NCBI RefSeq assembly: GCF_023667495.1
Contig: NZ_JAMOZL010000018.1
Location: 30,408 to 94,407 of the forward strand
Length of the DNA: 64,000 nucleotides
Source of the DNA: Dyadobacter sp. MSC1_007
GTDB taxonomy: Bacteria; Bacteroidota; Bacteroidia; Cytophagales; Spirosomataceae
Direction: 5' to 3'
Below the pieces are notes generated by a model. That model worked only from the letters and a program-made list of their open reading frames with translations, was not told the DNA's origin and searched no databases. Below are positions 50,243 through 58,119 of the stretch, one piece after another (positions within the stretch are counted from its first letter, which is position 1; the number at the start of each line of letters is the position of its first letter). The translations under genes and the position numbers were made by a program.

Positions 50243-53158
50243 ATGAAACTTGTTTTACAATTTACATTCCTTGCTGTATTCGCAGGACTCACTTCATCAG
50301 CTTTTGCCCAGTTTCCTGGCGGTGGCGGTGGAGGTGGCGGCCGTGGAGGCGGCGGCGGTAATTTCGATCGCGGCGGCGACAGGCAGCGGCAGACGGTGAT
50401 CCCCGGAACAGCGGAGGATATGCCCAAGGGTAACGGAGAGATCAAAGGTGTCCTTGTGGATTCGACCAGTAAACAGCCAGTCGAATTTGCTGCATTATCC
50501 CTGGTCGATATTAAGACTAATAATCCGATAGACGGTACTACAACGGACGAAAAGGGTGCATTCACCCTTAATAAAGTAGCCTCAGGAAATTTCAAGATCC
50601 TGATTTCTTTCATTGGTTATAAAACCAAAACTATCAACGATGTAAAAATCGACCGTCGTACCAAACTCGATCTCGGGACTGTGTCACTTATCCCGGATGT
50701 GGTCCAGCTTAAAGAGGTGGAAGTCGTGGGAATGGCCCAGATGATCGAAGAGAAAGTTGACAGGCTGGTTTATAATGCTGAAAAAGACATTACCAGCAAG
50801 GGTGGTGATGCTTCAGACGTAATGAAGAAAGTACCGATGCTCACAGTTGACCTTGACGGTAATGTGTCGCTGCGTGGTAGCTCCAACGTCCGCGTTTTGA
50901 TCAATAATAAACCTTCTACCATTATAGCGACCAGTGTTGCGGATGCATTAAGGCAGATTCCAGCTGATATGATCAAATCCGTAGAGGTGATCACGTCGCC
51001 TTCTGCCCGCTACGATGCGGAAGGTTCAGCGGGTATTATTAATATCATTACCAAAAAGAGCACCATCCAGGGTGGAACGCTTAACCTCGACACCGGTATC
51101 GGTAACCGTGGTTCTAACCTAGGTTTGAGGGGTAACTACCGCGTAGGCAAAATGGGTTTCAGTCTGGGCGGCTTCGGCAGGTTCAACTACAACATGCCCG
51201 GTAAATCCGAAAACCTTCAGGTCGGTAAACTCAGTCCGTTCTCGATTCGCCAGACCAGTGAGTCGAAAAATAAGATGGCATTTGGATCTTACAACTTTGG
51301 CTGGGATTGGGAAATAGATTCGAAGACTTCCCTTTCGGCAGGTGTTCGGTACGGAATGCGCAATGCCAAAGTTGATCAGGAGCTTTACACCTACAACACA
51401 GTAAGTGATACCACGAAGACCAGCTTCAGGGATGTGAGCAGCAAAGACCTTTCCGGTACGTGGGATGTGAATTTGGATTATATCAAAACATTGGCCAAAG
51501 CGGGGCAGGAGCTGAGCATTTCGACGCAGTATAGCCGTAACAATCGGACCAATGATTACGATGCGGATGTTTATTCATTAAACAATACGCAATTGAAAGA
51601 GCTGCTTGGTGCACAAGGCAACAATAACAGCAGCCATAACCAGGAAAGCACTGTTCAGGTGGATTATCAGACGCCTATTAAGGAAAATCAGATGCTCGAA
51701 GTGGGTGGTAAGGGCATTTTCCGTCAGGTAGTGAGCAATTTTGATTACTACAATAACGTAAGCACTCCTCAACCTGCCAGCAGCCTGAATTACGATCAGA
51801 ATGTGGCAGCTGGATATTTGTCCTATACTTATACAACCAAGAGCAGATTTACTGTAAAAGCGGGTACGCGTTATGAGTACACGAGTATCGATGCGCGGCA
51901 AGGCGAAGCGGGAGATCTGAATTTGCCTGCGTACAGCAACCTCGTGCCAAGTATCAACCTTTCTCAAACTTTTGGCAAAGGACAAACCATCAAACTGGCT
52001 TACAACCGCCGTTTACAACGTCCTGGAATCCAGTTCCTGAACCCGAATGTGAATGCTGCCAACCCACAGAACATCACACAGGGTAACCCGAACCTGAAAC
52101 CTGAATTGACAGATCAGATCGAGTTAGGGACCAGTTTCTTCAAAAATTCCCTGTATGTGAACGTTTCGACATTCGCTCGTTTCACCAACAGCTCGATTGA
52201 AAGCATCCGGACCACCAACGACCAGGGCGTTATCACGACGACCTATGGCAATATCGGTTCGAAAAAGAACTATGGTGCCAACATTTTCGGAAACATGACA
52301 TTCTTCAAAAGATGGCAATTAGGCGGAGGATTTGACTTTTACTATGCGGACCTTTCCAACAATAGCCCTGATCCTGCATTGCAAAACTCAAACAGCGGCT
52401 TCGTGCTAAGCGGACGTATGCGTACGAGCCTAACAATTAAAAATGGCTGGGGATTGCAGGCAGGCGGATTTATGAGAGGTCGCGATGTGCAGTTGCAAGG
52501 TACACAGGCTGGTTTCCGTATGTATGATTTCGGTATCAGAAAAGACTTCGGCAACAAACGCGGAAGCATTGGTTTTGCAATGGAAAACTTCCTGGCGCCT
52601 TCTTTCAAAATGGAGACCAACCTGGAATCGAGGACATTTACTCAAAACAACACTAACTTCCTGTTCAATAGAGGTTTCCGTGTGAATTTCTCTTACCGCT
52701 TTGGTAAAATGACTTTTGTGGAGCAGAAAACACGCAGAAAGAAATCGGTGAACAACGACGATCAGAAAAGCGATGGCGGTGGTAATATGGATACCGGCGG
52801 TGGCGGTGGAGCACCAGCCGCTCCGGCGATCACACCAGCCGCAGGAGGCCGTGGTGGGCAGGGAGCAGGCAGACCGCAAGGCGCAGGAGCTCCCGGAGCA
52901 GTAGCACCAGGCGCAGCGGCGCCAGGAACCAAGCCAGCTGCGGATAGCACAGGTCGTCCGGTAAGACAAGGTAACTTCCAGGGGCAGGGGCGTCCCGGAA
53001 TGCGTCCTGATTCAACCATTAAAAGAGATTCGACCATGGTTAGGCCGGACTCGGCAACTGTGAAACCAGATAGCACTGCGATTCCGGTTAAAACAGACTC
53101 AACCGCATTGCCGGTAAAACCTGCAACACCAGCAGATTCGGTTCCAAAGAAAGATTAA
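50243..53158 (+). CDS. TonB-dependent outer-membrane beta-barrel protein with Gly-rich head and Ala/Pro/Asp-rich tail
   Basis: 971 residues. Signal peptide ends ASTSSAFAQ-like (SSAFAQ). A glycine run (PGGGGGGGGRGGGGGNFDRG) directly follows. Then a CarboxypepD_reg-like domain (IKGVLVDSTSKQPVEFAALS), a plug-like segment (SDVMKKVPMLTVDLDGNVSL, VRVLINNKPSTI, DMIKSVEVITSPSARYDAEG, SAGIINIITKKS) and an OMP_b-brl_3-type barrel. After the barrel (NFSYRFGKMTFVE) an unstructured tail of about 150 residues has Gly/Ala/Pro runs and PDST repeats (RPDSTIKRDSTMVRPDSATV). Surface protein of unknown ligand; a hairpin follows. Confidence 0.85.
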   Translation: MKLVLQFTFLAVFAGLTSSAFAQFPGGGGGGGGRGGGGGNFDRGGDRQRQTVIPGTAEDMPKGNGEIKGVLVDSTSKQPVEFAALSLVDIKTNNPIDGTTTDEKGAFTLNKVASGNFKILISFIGYKTKTINDVKIDRRTKLDLGTVSLIPDVVQLKEVEVVGMAQMIEEKVDRLVYNAEKDITSKGGDASDVMKKVPMLTVDLDGNVSLRGSSNVRVLINNKPSTIIATSVADALRQIPADMIKSVEVITSPSARYDAEGSAGIINIITKKSTIQGGTLNLDTGIGNRGSNLGLRGNYRVGKMGFSLGGFGRFNYNMPGKSENLQVGKLSPFSIRQTSESKNKMAFGSYNFGWDWEIDSKTSLSAGVRYGMRNAKVDQELYTYNTVSDTTKTSFRDVSSKDLSGTWDVNLDYIKTLAKAGQELSISTQYSRNNRTNDYDADVYSLNNTQLKELLGAQGNNNSSHNQESTVQVDYQTPIKENQMLEVGGKGIFRQVVSNFDYYNNVSTPQPASSLNYDQNVAAGYLSYTYTTKSRFTVKAGTRYEYTSIDARQGEAGDLNLPAYSNLVPSINLSQTFGKGQTIKLAYNRRLQRPGIQFLNPNVNAANPQNITQGNPNLKPELTDQIELGTSFFKNSLYVNVSTFARFTNSSIESIRTTNDQGVITTTYGNIGSKKNYGANIFGNMTFFKRWQLGGGFDFYYADLSNNSPDPALQNSNSGFVLSGRMRTSLTIKNGWGLQAGGFMRGRDVQLQGTQAGFRMYDFGIRKDFGNKRGSIGFAMENFLAPSFKMETNLESRTFTQNNTNFLFNRGFRVNFSYRFGKMTFVEQKTRRKKSVNNDDQKSDGGGNMDTGGGGGAPAAPAITPAAGGRGGQGAGRPQGAGAPGAVAPGAAAPGTKPAADSTGRPVRQGNFQGQGRPGMRPDSTIKRDSTMVRPDSATVKPDSTAIPVKTDSTALPVKPATPADSVPKKD

Positions 53159-53163
53159 GCATA

Positions 53164-53221
53164 AGTATTAAAAACGAAGAAGCCTGGTTCGAGCGAGCCA
53201 GGCTTCTTCGTTTTTAATACT
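53164..53221. terminator. bidirectional terminator, 24-bp perfect stem
   Basis: Arms 53164-53187 and 53198-53221 with a 10-nt loop; the outer half is A/T-rich, giving T-runs on both strands. It separates the convergent outer-membrane gene and hemC. Confidence 0.9.
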
Positions 53222-53229
53222 ATTTTATT

Positions 53230-54162
53230 TCAATTAGCGGCGTTTTGCTTTCTTATGTCAGCCAGGATCCGGTCGGCACCGGCTTCGATCAGTTCTTCGG
53301 CCAATGCGGTTCCCAATTCTTCGGGAAATGCAGGTGACCCGCTCTGGACTTTGTGCAGTAACTCACTGCCATCCAGGCTGATAATGCCGCCCGTCATGCG
53401 TATTTCCTCTTCATGCAGCGTCGCAAGTCCGAAAACCGGAATGCTGCATCCACCCTGAAGTCGCTTTAAAAATGCTCTTTCGGTGCGCAGGCAGGTTTCG
53501 GTGGGTTCATTGTTCAGGAGTTCGCGGAGCTTGGCCTTCTTTTCAGGATCTAGCGAGACGGCACATTCAATAGCCACGCTGCCCTGGCCAACTGCAGGTG
53601 TAAATTCGTCGAGGAGCAAATGCTCTGCAATTTTATCATCATACTCCATTCTATGCACACCCGCGTACGCGAGCAGAAGCGCGTCGCATTGGCCTTCTTC
53701 CAGCTTGCGGAGCCGTGTTTGAAGGTTACCACGCATGTCCACCGTTTTGATATGCGGATAAAAATGTTTCAAAATCGCGACGCGGCGTGTTGAAGATGTT
53801 CCGACAGTAAAAGATTCGCCGCTTTTTAGCGAAAGCGTCGTATCGTGGCTCACTAGCACATCATTAGCGTGTTCCCGCTCTGTAAATGCAACGATTTCGA
53901 ATGCTTCGTCCAAATGCGATTGCAGGTCTTTGGCGCTGTGTACCGCGATATCGATACCGCCGCTACGGAGCTGGTCTTCCAGTTCTTCCGTAAATACCCC
54001 TTTGCTTCCGATCTTGGAAAGAGAACGGTCAAGTATCTTATCGCCTTTGGTTTCGATGATTACGATTTCTGTTTCTACACCGCCTTTTTGCAAGAGGTCT
54101 TCTACATAATACGCCTGCCAAAGTGCCAGCTTGCTCCCGCGCGTTCCTATTTTTATATGCAT
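53230..54162 (-). CDS. hemC: porphobilinogen deaminase (hydroxymethylbilane synthase)
   Basis: 310 residues. Family marks: KIGTRGSKLALWQAYYVEDL, ETKGDKILDRSLSKIGSKG, VFTEELEDQLRSGGIDIAVH, SAKDLQ, VGTSSTRRVAILK, MRGNLQTRLRKLEEG and the cofactor-binding Cys in FLKRLQGGCSIPVFGLAT. Joins four porphobilinogens into hydroxymethylbilane on the heme/tetrapyrrole path. A tiny gene on the same strand (54185-54340) ends 22 nt upstream. The rest of the heme operon is not here. Confidence 0.97.
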   Translation of the reverse strand: MHIKIGTRGSKLALWQAYYVEDLLQKGGVETEIVIIETKGDKILDRSLSKIGSKGVFTEELEDQLRSGGIDIAVHSAKDLQSHLDEAFEIVAFTEREHANDVLVSHDTTLSLKSGESFTVGTSSTRRVAILKHFYPHIKTVDMRGNLQTRLRKLEEGQCDALLLAYAGVHRMEYDDKIAEHLLLDEFTPAVGQGSVAIECAVSLDPEKKAKLRELLNNEPTETCLRTERAFLKRLQGGCSIPVFGLATLHEEEIRMTGGIISLDGSELLHKVQSGSPAFPEELGTALAEELIEAGADRILADIRKQNAAN

Positions 54163-54184
54163 GGTAATTAAAATAATCTATGAC

Positions 54185-54340
54185 TTACTTGAGTGGGAAA
54201 TGGATCTTCTCATAATCTATCACCAAATTAGCAAGCAGGTTCAATTCGTCATATTCCTTTGAATCCGGCAAAAGATCTGCCTGCATCAATTCGTAAATGC
54301 GGGCAAGATACTCGTTATACTGTTCATCATTTTTGATCAT
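54185..54340 (-). CDS. small HigA-N-like protein without helix-turn-helix (copy C)
   Basis: 51 residues, found by direct translation. MIKNDEQYNEYLARIYELMQ, then SKEYDELNLLANLVIDYEKI and HFPLK. This is a very close match to the N-terminal segment of HigA-type antitoxins, ending at the YExxHxP motif where the helix-turn-helix would start. It is read in the same direction as hemC (gap 22 nt) and likely shares its mRNA. No toxin beside it. Shares the IYxLMQ core with copy A at 9174. Confidence 0.75.
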   Translation of the reverse strand: MIKNDEQYNEYLARIYELMQADLLPDSKEYDELNLLANLVIDYEKIHFPLK

Positions 54341-54466
54341 GCGGCAAAGATAGGGAGTGTTAGTGTATTGCTCTATCTTTCACTCCTTGTGTTCTTTCTT
54401 TACAGTTATGTTTTAATGGCATCACTGAAAAAATACCCGTAAATTCGGCCAACGACAATCTGCGCC

Positions 54467-55546
54467 ATGGAAAACAGAGGTTTAATATTTATTCCGGATA
54501 TCAGCGGTTTTACACGTTTCGTGCATGAAACAGAAATAGATCATGGCAGCCGCATCATCCAGGAATTACTCGAAACCCTGATCAATGCAAACCATATTGG
54601 CCTGGAAATTTCGGAAATCGAGGGGGATGCCATTCTTTTCTACAAATTCGGTGATGCGCCCGGGCTCGATGTGCTTTACAAACAGGTCGAGAAGATGTTT
54701 TGCGACTTCCATCAGTACCTGATCGCCTATGATAACCGTAAGTTCTGCCAATGCAAAGCCTGCATTTCTGCCGTTAACCTGACATTAAAGGTGATCAGTC
54801 ACTACGGAGAATTTACGACATATCAGGTTAAGAATTTTAGCAAGCTGATTGGGAAGGACATTATAGTAGCGCACCAGCTCCTCAAAAATGATATTGACGA
54901 GCACGAATACTGGCTGGTGACAAAAAGCTTGCTTCCTGATTCTCCGCCGACCGGTTTCACGGATTGGATGAAGTGGGATTCCGGTTCCAAAACGACGGAA
55001 AACGACAAGGTGCCTTTTCATTATACCCAGATCGGGAAGTTGAAAGAAACCATTCCGCCATATACGCCCCCGGCACTGGAACCGCTTGAAAAGGTCAAAA
55101 TGATATCAGTTTCAAAGGAATATGATGCAGATATCAAAAAGGTGTTTTACACGGCAGGGCATCTCGAATTCCGGCACAAGTGGCAGGCAGGCGTACAGTC
55201 CATTCAGGAATTGGACCATTACCTTCCTGGGATCGGCACGCGGCATCGTGCGGTGATGGATAATGGTGAAGTAATCCTTATTGCGAGCGGGTTTTCTTAT
55301 GAACCTGATTCACGGATCATTTTCACAGAATCAGATGAAAAGAAGAATAGCACAATATATTATATCCTCGACAGAATAGGGGATAACCGGACGCGGCTTA
55401 CGCTCGAATATTACCACCGGAAAGACTTGTTTGCCGAAGTCATATTCAGATTTACCAGGAAGGACAAGATGGAGGCCGACTTCCGCAAGTCTCTGGTGAA
55501 ACTGCAAGCCTTGTTGGATGAAGTCAACGTTTCGATCGATTTCTAA
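54467..55546 (+). CDS. DUF2652-type protein: nucleotide-cyclase-homology domain fused to SRPBCC/START-like domain
   Basis: 359 residues. The N-terminal 180 residues resemble class III nucleotide cyclases: FIPDISGFTRFVHETEIDHG (first metal Asp11 in DISGFTRF) and EISEIEGDAILFYK (second metal Asp54 in GD), but the substrate Lys before GD is Glu (Glu50). A CQCKAC cluster (residues 94-99) follows, an odd metal- or redox-like motif. The C-terminal half (from about residue 215) is a SRPBCC-like domain (KVFYTAGHLEFRHKWQAGVQ, IYYILDRIGDNRTRLTLEYY). Cyclase activity is not proven. Monocistronic and convergent with rimK. Confidence 0.75.
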   Translation: MENRGLIFIPDISGFTRFVHETEIDHGSRIIQELLETLINANHIGLEISEIEGDAILFYKFGDAPGLDVLYKQVEKMFCDFHQYLIAYDNRKFCQCKACISAVNLTLKVISHYGEFTTYQVKNFSKLIGKDIIVAHQLLKNDIDEHEYWLVTKSLLPDSPPTGFTDWMKWDSGSKTTENDKVPFHYTQIGKLKETIPPYTPPALEPLEKVKMISVSKEYDADIKKVFYTAGHLEFRHKWQAGVQSIQELDHYLPGIGTRHRAVMDNGEVILIASGFSYEPDSRIIFTESDEKKNSTIYYILDRIGDNRTRLTLEYYHRKDLFAEVIFRFTRKDKMEADFRKSLVKLQALLDEVNVSIDF

Positions 55547-55556
55547 AATTGGCGGA

Positions 55557-56459
55557 TCAAACGCCGACCGTGTCACCCTCGTCCGTCACAATTTTATCTT
55601 CAATATAGGTTACAATGAGGGACGCAATGTCAATGCCACTCACTTCCTCGATGCCTCTCAGGCCTGGGGAAGAATTTACCTCCATCACCAGCGGTCCTCT
55701 ATCGGATTGGAGCATGTCGACACCAGCGATTCTGACGCCGAGTGCCTTTGCTGCGGCGATAGCGGTATTTTCTTCTTCAGGAGTAAGTTCGATCATGCAT
55801 CCAGAGCCGCCACGGTGAAGGTTAGAGCGGAAATCTCCCTCGGCACCTTGCCGTTTCATGGCTGCTATTACTTTATTACCTATAACAAAAGCACGAATGT
55901 CGGCGCCTTTCGATTCGGCAACATATTCCTGGATCAGGAAATTGGCCCTTAGCCCGTAGAATGCCTCGATGGTAGATTTAGCAGTCTTGGTCGTTTCGGC
56001 CAGCACAACACCGACGCCCTGAGTTCCTTCAAGCAGTTTGATAATCACAGGCGGGCCACCTACCAGGTGGATCAGTTCATTTACCTGCGCGGGATTTTTC
56101 GCAAAAACAGTTTTAGGAATGCCAACGCCTGCTTTTGCAAGCACCTGCATACTTCTAAGCTTGTCGCGCGATCTCAGGATCGCCTGTGATTTGACGGTCG
56201 TGAATATCTTCATCAACTCCATTTGGCGCACCACTGCGCAGCCGAATGCATTTACCGACGTCCCAATCCGTGGAATGGCAGCATCGATACCCACTATCGG
56301 TTTGCCCTTGTACATAATGGAAGGCTTGCCGCCTTCTATCATTACAAAACATTTGACATGATCGATCACCACCGCTTCATGGCCCTTCTGCTTGATTGCC
56401 TCCATCAGCCGCCTTGTCGAATAAAGGTCGGGATTGGTGGATAATACGGCGATTTTCAT
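55557..56459 (-). CDS. rimK: ATP-grasp ligase RimK (ribosomal protein S6 glutamylation type)
   Basis: 300 residues. Starts MKIAVLSTNPDLYSTRRLME. The ATP-grasp fold shows VGIPKTVFAKNPAQVNELIH, VIIKLLEGTQGVGVVLAETT (Gly-rich loop), FLIQEYVAESKGADIRAFVI, KRQGAEGDFRSNLHRGGSGC and the metal site VMEVNSSPGLRGIEEVSGI. Adds glutamates to the C-terminus of ribosomal protein S6 (or makes polyglutamate). It lies 37 nt after rimB on the same strand. Confidence 0.93.
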   Translation of the reverse strand: MKIAVLSTNPDLYSTRRLMEAIKQKGHEAVVIDHVKCFVMIEGGKPSIMYKGKPIVGIDAAIPRIGTSVNAFGCAVVRQMELMKIFTTVKSQAILRSRDKLRSMQVLAKAGVGIPKTVFAKNPAQVNELIHLVGGPPVIIKLLEGTQGVGVVLAETTKTAKSTIEAFYGLRANFLIQEYVAESKGADIRAFVIGNKVIAAMKRQGAEGDFRSNLHRGGSGCMIELTPEEENTAIAAAKALGVRIAGVDMLQSDRGPLVMEVNSSPGLRGIEEVSGIDIASLIVTYIEDKIVTDEGDTVGV

Positions 56460-56496
56460 AAAATAATGATTGAAAATGTAAAGGGGAGTCCCCGAT

Positions 56497-56967
56497 TTAA
56501 TCAGTGCTTATTTCCTGGGAACGTGATGGTGCCTTTGAATGTCTTGCCGCCGAGAGGTTCTTTTGAGATACGTCGACGACAAATCTGTTTTTGAGTAGTT
56601 TCCGGCCAAGCAAAATAGGGTAGCTCATTTTCTGGCGATTGGCCAGTGAAAACTCGGTACGTATTTTCCTGCCGAAAATTTTAATCGGTGTCTTGATCAC
56701 ATACCGCTTTTCCTCTTTGCCAAAGGAATTGCGGACGATTGTTTCTTTAAAGTCCGTAACTGTAAAGGACCGTTGTGGCGCCCCTCTTTTGGCGTCCAGA
56801 TAAATATGAAGCAATTCCTGGCCGTTTTCATGGCTCAGTCGTACCCTCGAACAATGGATTGCCGACGTCGCAGCACCGGAGTCGATCCTGACGGGCACAT
56901 TGTACCATCCGAGTTCGGGCAGATCTGCAATATCCGTTGCGCCGATGATTTCTTTGGGTCGTTTCAT
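56497..56967 (-). CDS. RimB-type retropepsin-like peptidase (ATP-dependent Zn protease family, PF05618)
   Basis: 156 residues. Aspartic-peptidase-like core with VPVRIDSGAATSAIHCSRVR (Asp29 in DSGA) and SYPILLGRKLLKNRFVVDVS (the ILG strand), plus EKRYVIKTPIKIFGRKIRTE. Members clustered with rimK (RimB) control S6 modification. Starts with ATGA overlapping the holB stop and is followed by rimK, so holB-rimB-rimK look cotranscribed. The last 20 residues are polar and disordered. Confidence 0.85.
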   Translation of the reverse strand: MKRPKEIIGATDIADLPELGWYNVPVRIDSGAATSAIHCSRVRLSHENGQELLHIYLDAKRGAPQRSFTVTDFKETIVRNSFGKEEKRYVIKTPIKIFGRKIRTEFSLANRQKMSYPILLGRKLLKNRFVVDVSQKNLSAARHSKAPSRSQEISTD

Positions 56968-58082
56968 CTCCGCTGAAAGAACTGCGAAATGGTCAAGGAA
57001 AGGTCCAGGAAGATCATTTTTGCCCGCACATTGCGCTCAACGTGGTAATAGGCTGTATTTACTTCCTCAATCATGCCTTCCAGGGATTCGAAATTAACTG
57101 CCTTTGAAAAATTCTGTACGAAGGTAAGCTCTTCTTCAGGCACGCGCAAGAGCTCGCCTGCACCGTGGCTCCACACAAGCATATCGCGGAACAGCCTTAA
57201 TGCATATTCCATTAAACCTTTCTGCTTTTCCTTGCTCATTACGTCATAACCATCCGCCAGCCGTACCAAATGCGCTACATCAAATTTATAGCACGATCGC
57301 ATCCAGTCCGCGAACCATGCCGAGCGGTCGTCTTCCGATTCCTGCACCAATTTGATCGCTTCCGACAAGTTTCCGTCGCACAGATAGGCGGCCTGGTTTG
57401 CGGCACCGTCGCTAAACTGATTTTGCTTCAAATAGGAACGCACTTCGGAATCCGAAAAGGAGGGTATTGTAATGCGTTGTGTTCTGGATATAATAGTCGT
57501 CAAAAGCTTGTCCGACTGGTCGCTGACGAGCAGGAACAATGTTTTCTCAGGTGGTTCTTCCAGGATTTTCAATATGGCATTGGAAGAAGCCGCATTCATG
57601 ATATCCGGTTTCCAGATCAGCAAAATCTTGTATTCACCTTCATAAGCCTTCACCGAAAGCTTTCTTAATATGCCACGCGCTTCCTCTACCGAAATATTTC
57701 CCTGTTTGTTATCAGCACCAATATGATCGAGCCATTCGGGCAATACGCGGTATGGGTTTTCCAATAAAAATGAGCGCCACGCCGGAAGGAATGCCTCACT
57801 GGTTTTGCCGTCTATTTTTTTGGAAGTAGCGATCGGGAAAATGAAATGGAAATCCGGATGGACCAGTTTGGCCATTTTTGCGCAGGAAGCACAAATGCCG
57901 CAAGCATCGTCCTCTGCCCTGTTTTCACAGTTGATATAGGTTGAAAAAGCCAGCGCCATAGCCAGTCCGCCGCCGCCCGTAGGATAGTCGAACAGCTGGG
58001 CGTGGGCCAGGTGGCTGTTGCGAACTGATCGTCTCAGGGTCGATTTGATGTTTTCAAGTCCCGGAATGTCTTTGAAAAGCAC
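56964..58082 (-). CDS. holB: DNA polymerase III delta' subunit
   Basis: 372 residues from a GTG start (58082); a stop codon lies four codons upstream. Clamp-loader AAA+ fold: LKSTLRRSVRNSHLAHAQLF-type helix, a modified P-loop DYPTGGGGLAMAL, the zinc-binding cluster ACGICASCAKMAKLVHPDFH, SVEEARGILRKL, NAILKILEEPPEKTLFLLVS and the arginine-finger-like SRTQRITIP. The delta' subunit helps open the beta clamp. Overlaps rimB by 4 nt. As usual, the ATPase site appears degenerate. Confidence 0.88.
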   Translation of the reverse strand: MLFKDIPGLENIKSTLRRSVRNSHLAHAQLFDYPTGGGGLAMALAFSTYINCENRAEDDACGICASCAKMAKLVHPDFHFIFPIATSKKIDGKTSEAFLPAWRSFLLENPYRVLPEWLDHIGADNKQGNISVEEARGILRKLSVKAYEGEYKILLIWKPDIMNAASSNAILKILEEPPEKTLFLLVSDQSDKLLTTIISRTQRITIPSFSDSEVRSYLKQNQFSDGAANQAAYLCDGNLSEAIKLVQESEDDRSAWFADWMRSCYKFDVAHLVRLADGYDVMSKEKQKGLMEYALRLFRDMLVWSHGAGELLRVPEEELTFVQNFSKAVNFESLEGMIEEVNTAYYHVERNVRAKMIFLDLSLTISQFFQRR

Positions 58083-58119
58083 GGCGGTTAATTAGTTAAT
58101 CTTAATATAAATAGGATAT

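Noticed and set aside
52430..52969. Open frame antisense to the tail of the outer-membrane barrel gene
   Set aside because: Its Cys/Ser/Ala-rich sequence is an artefact of the Gly/Pro/Ala-rich tail read backwards.
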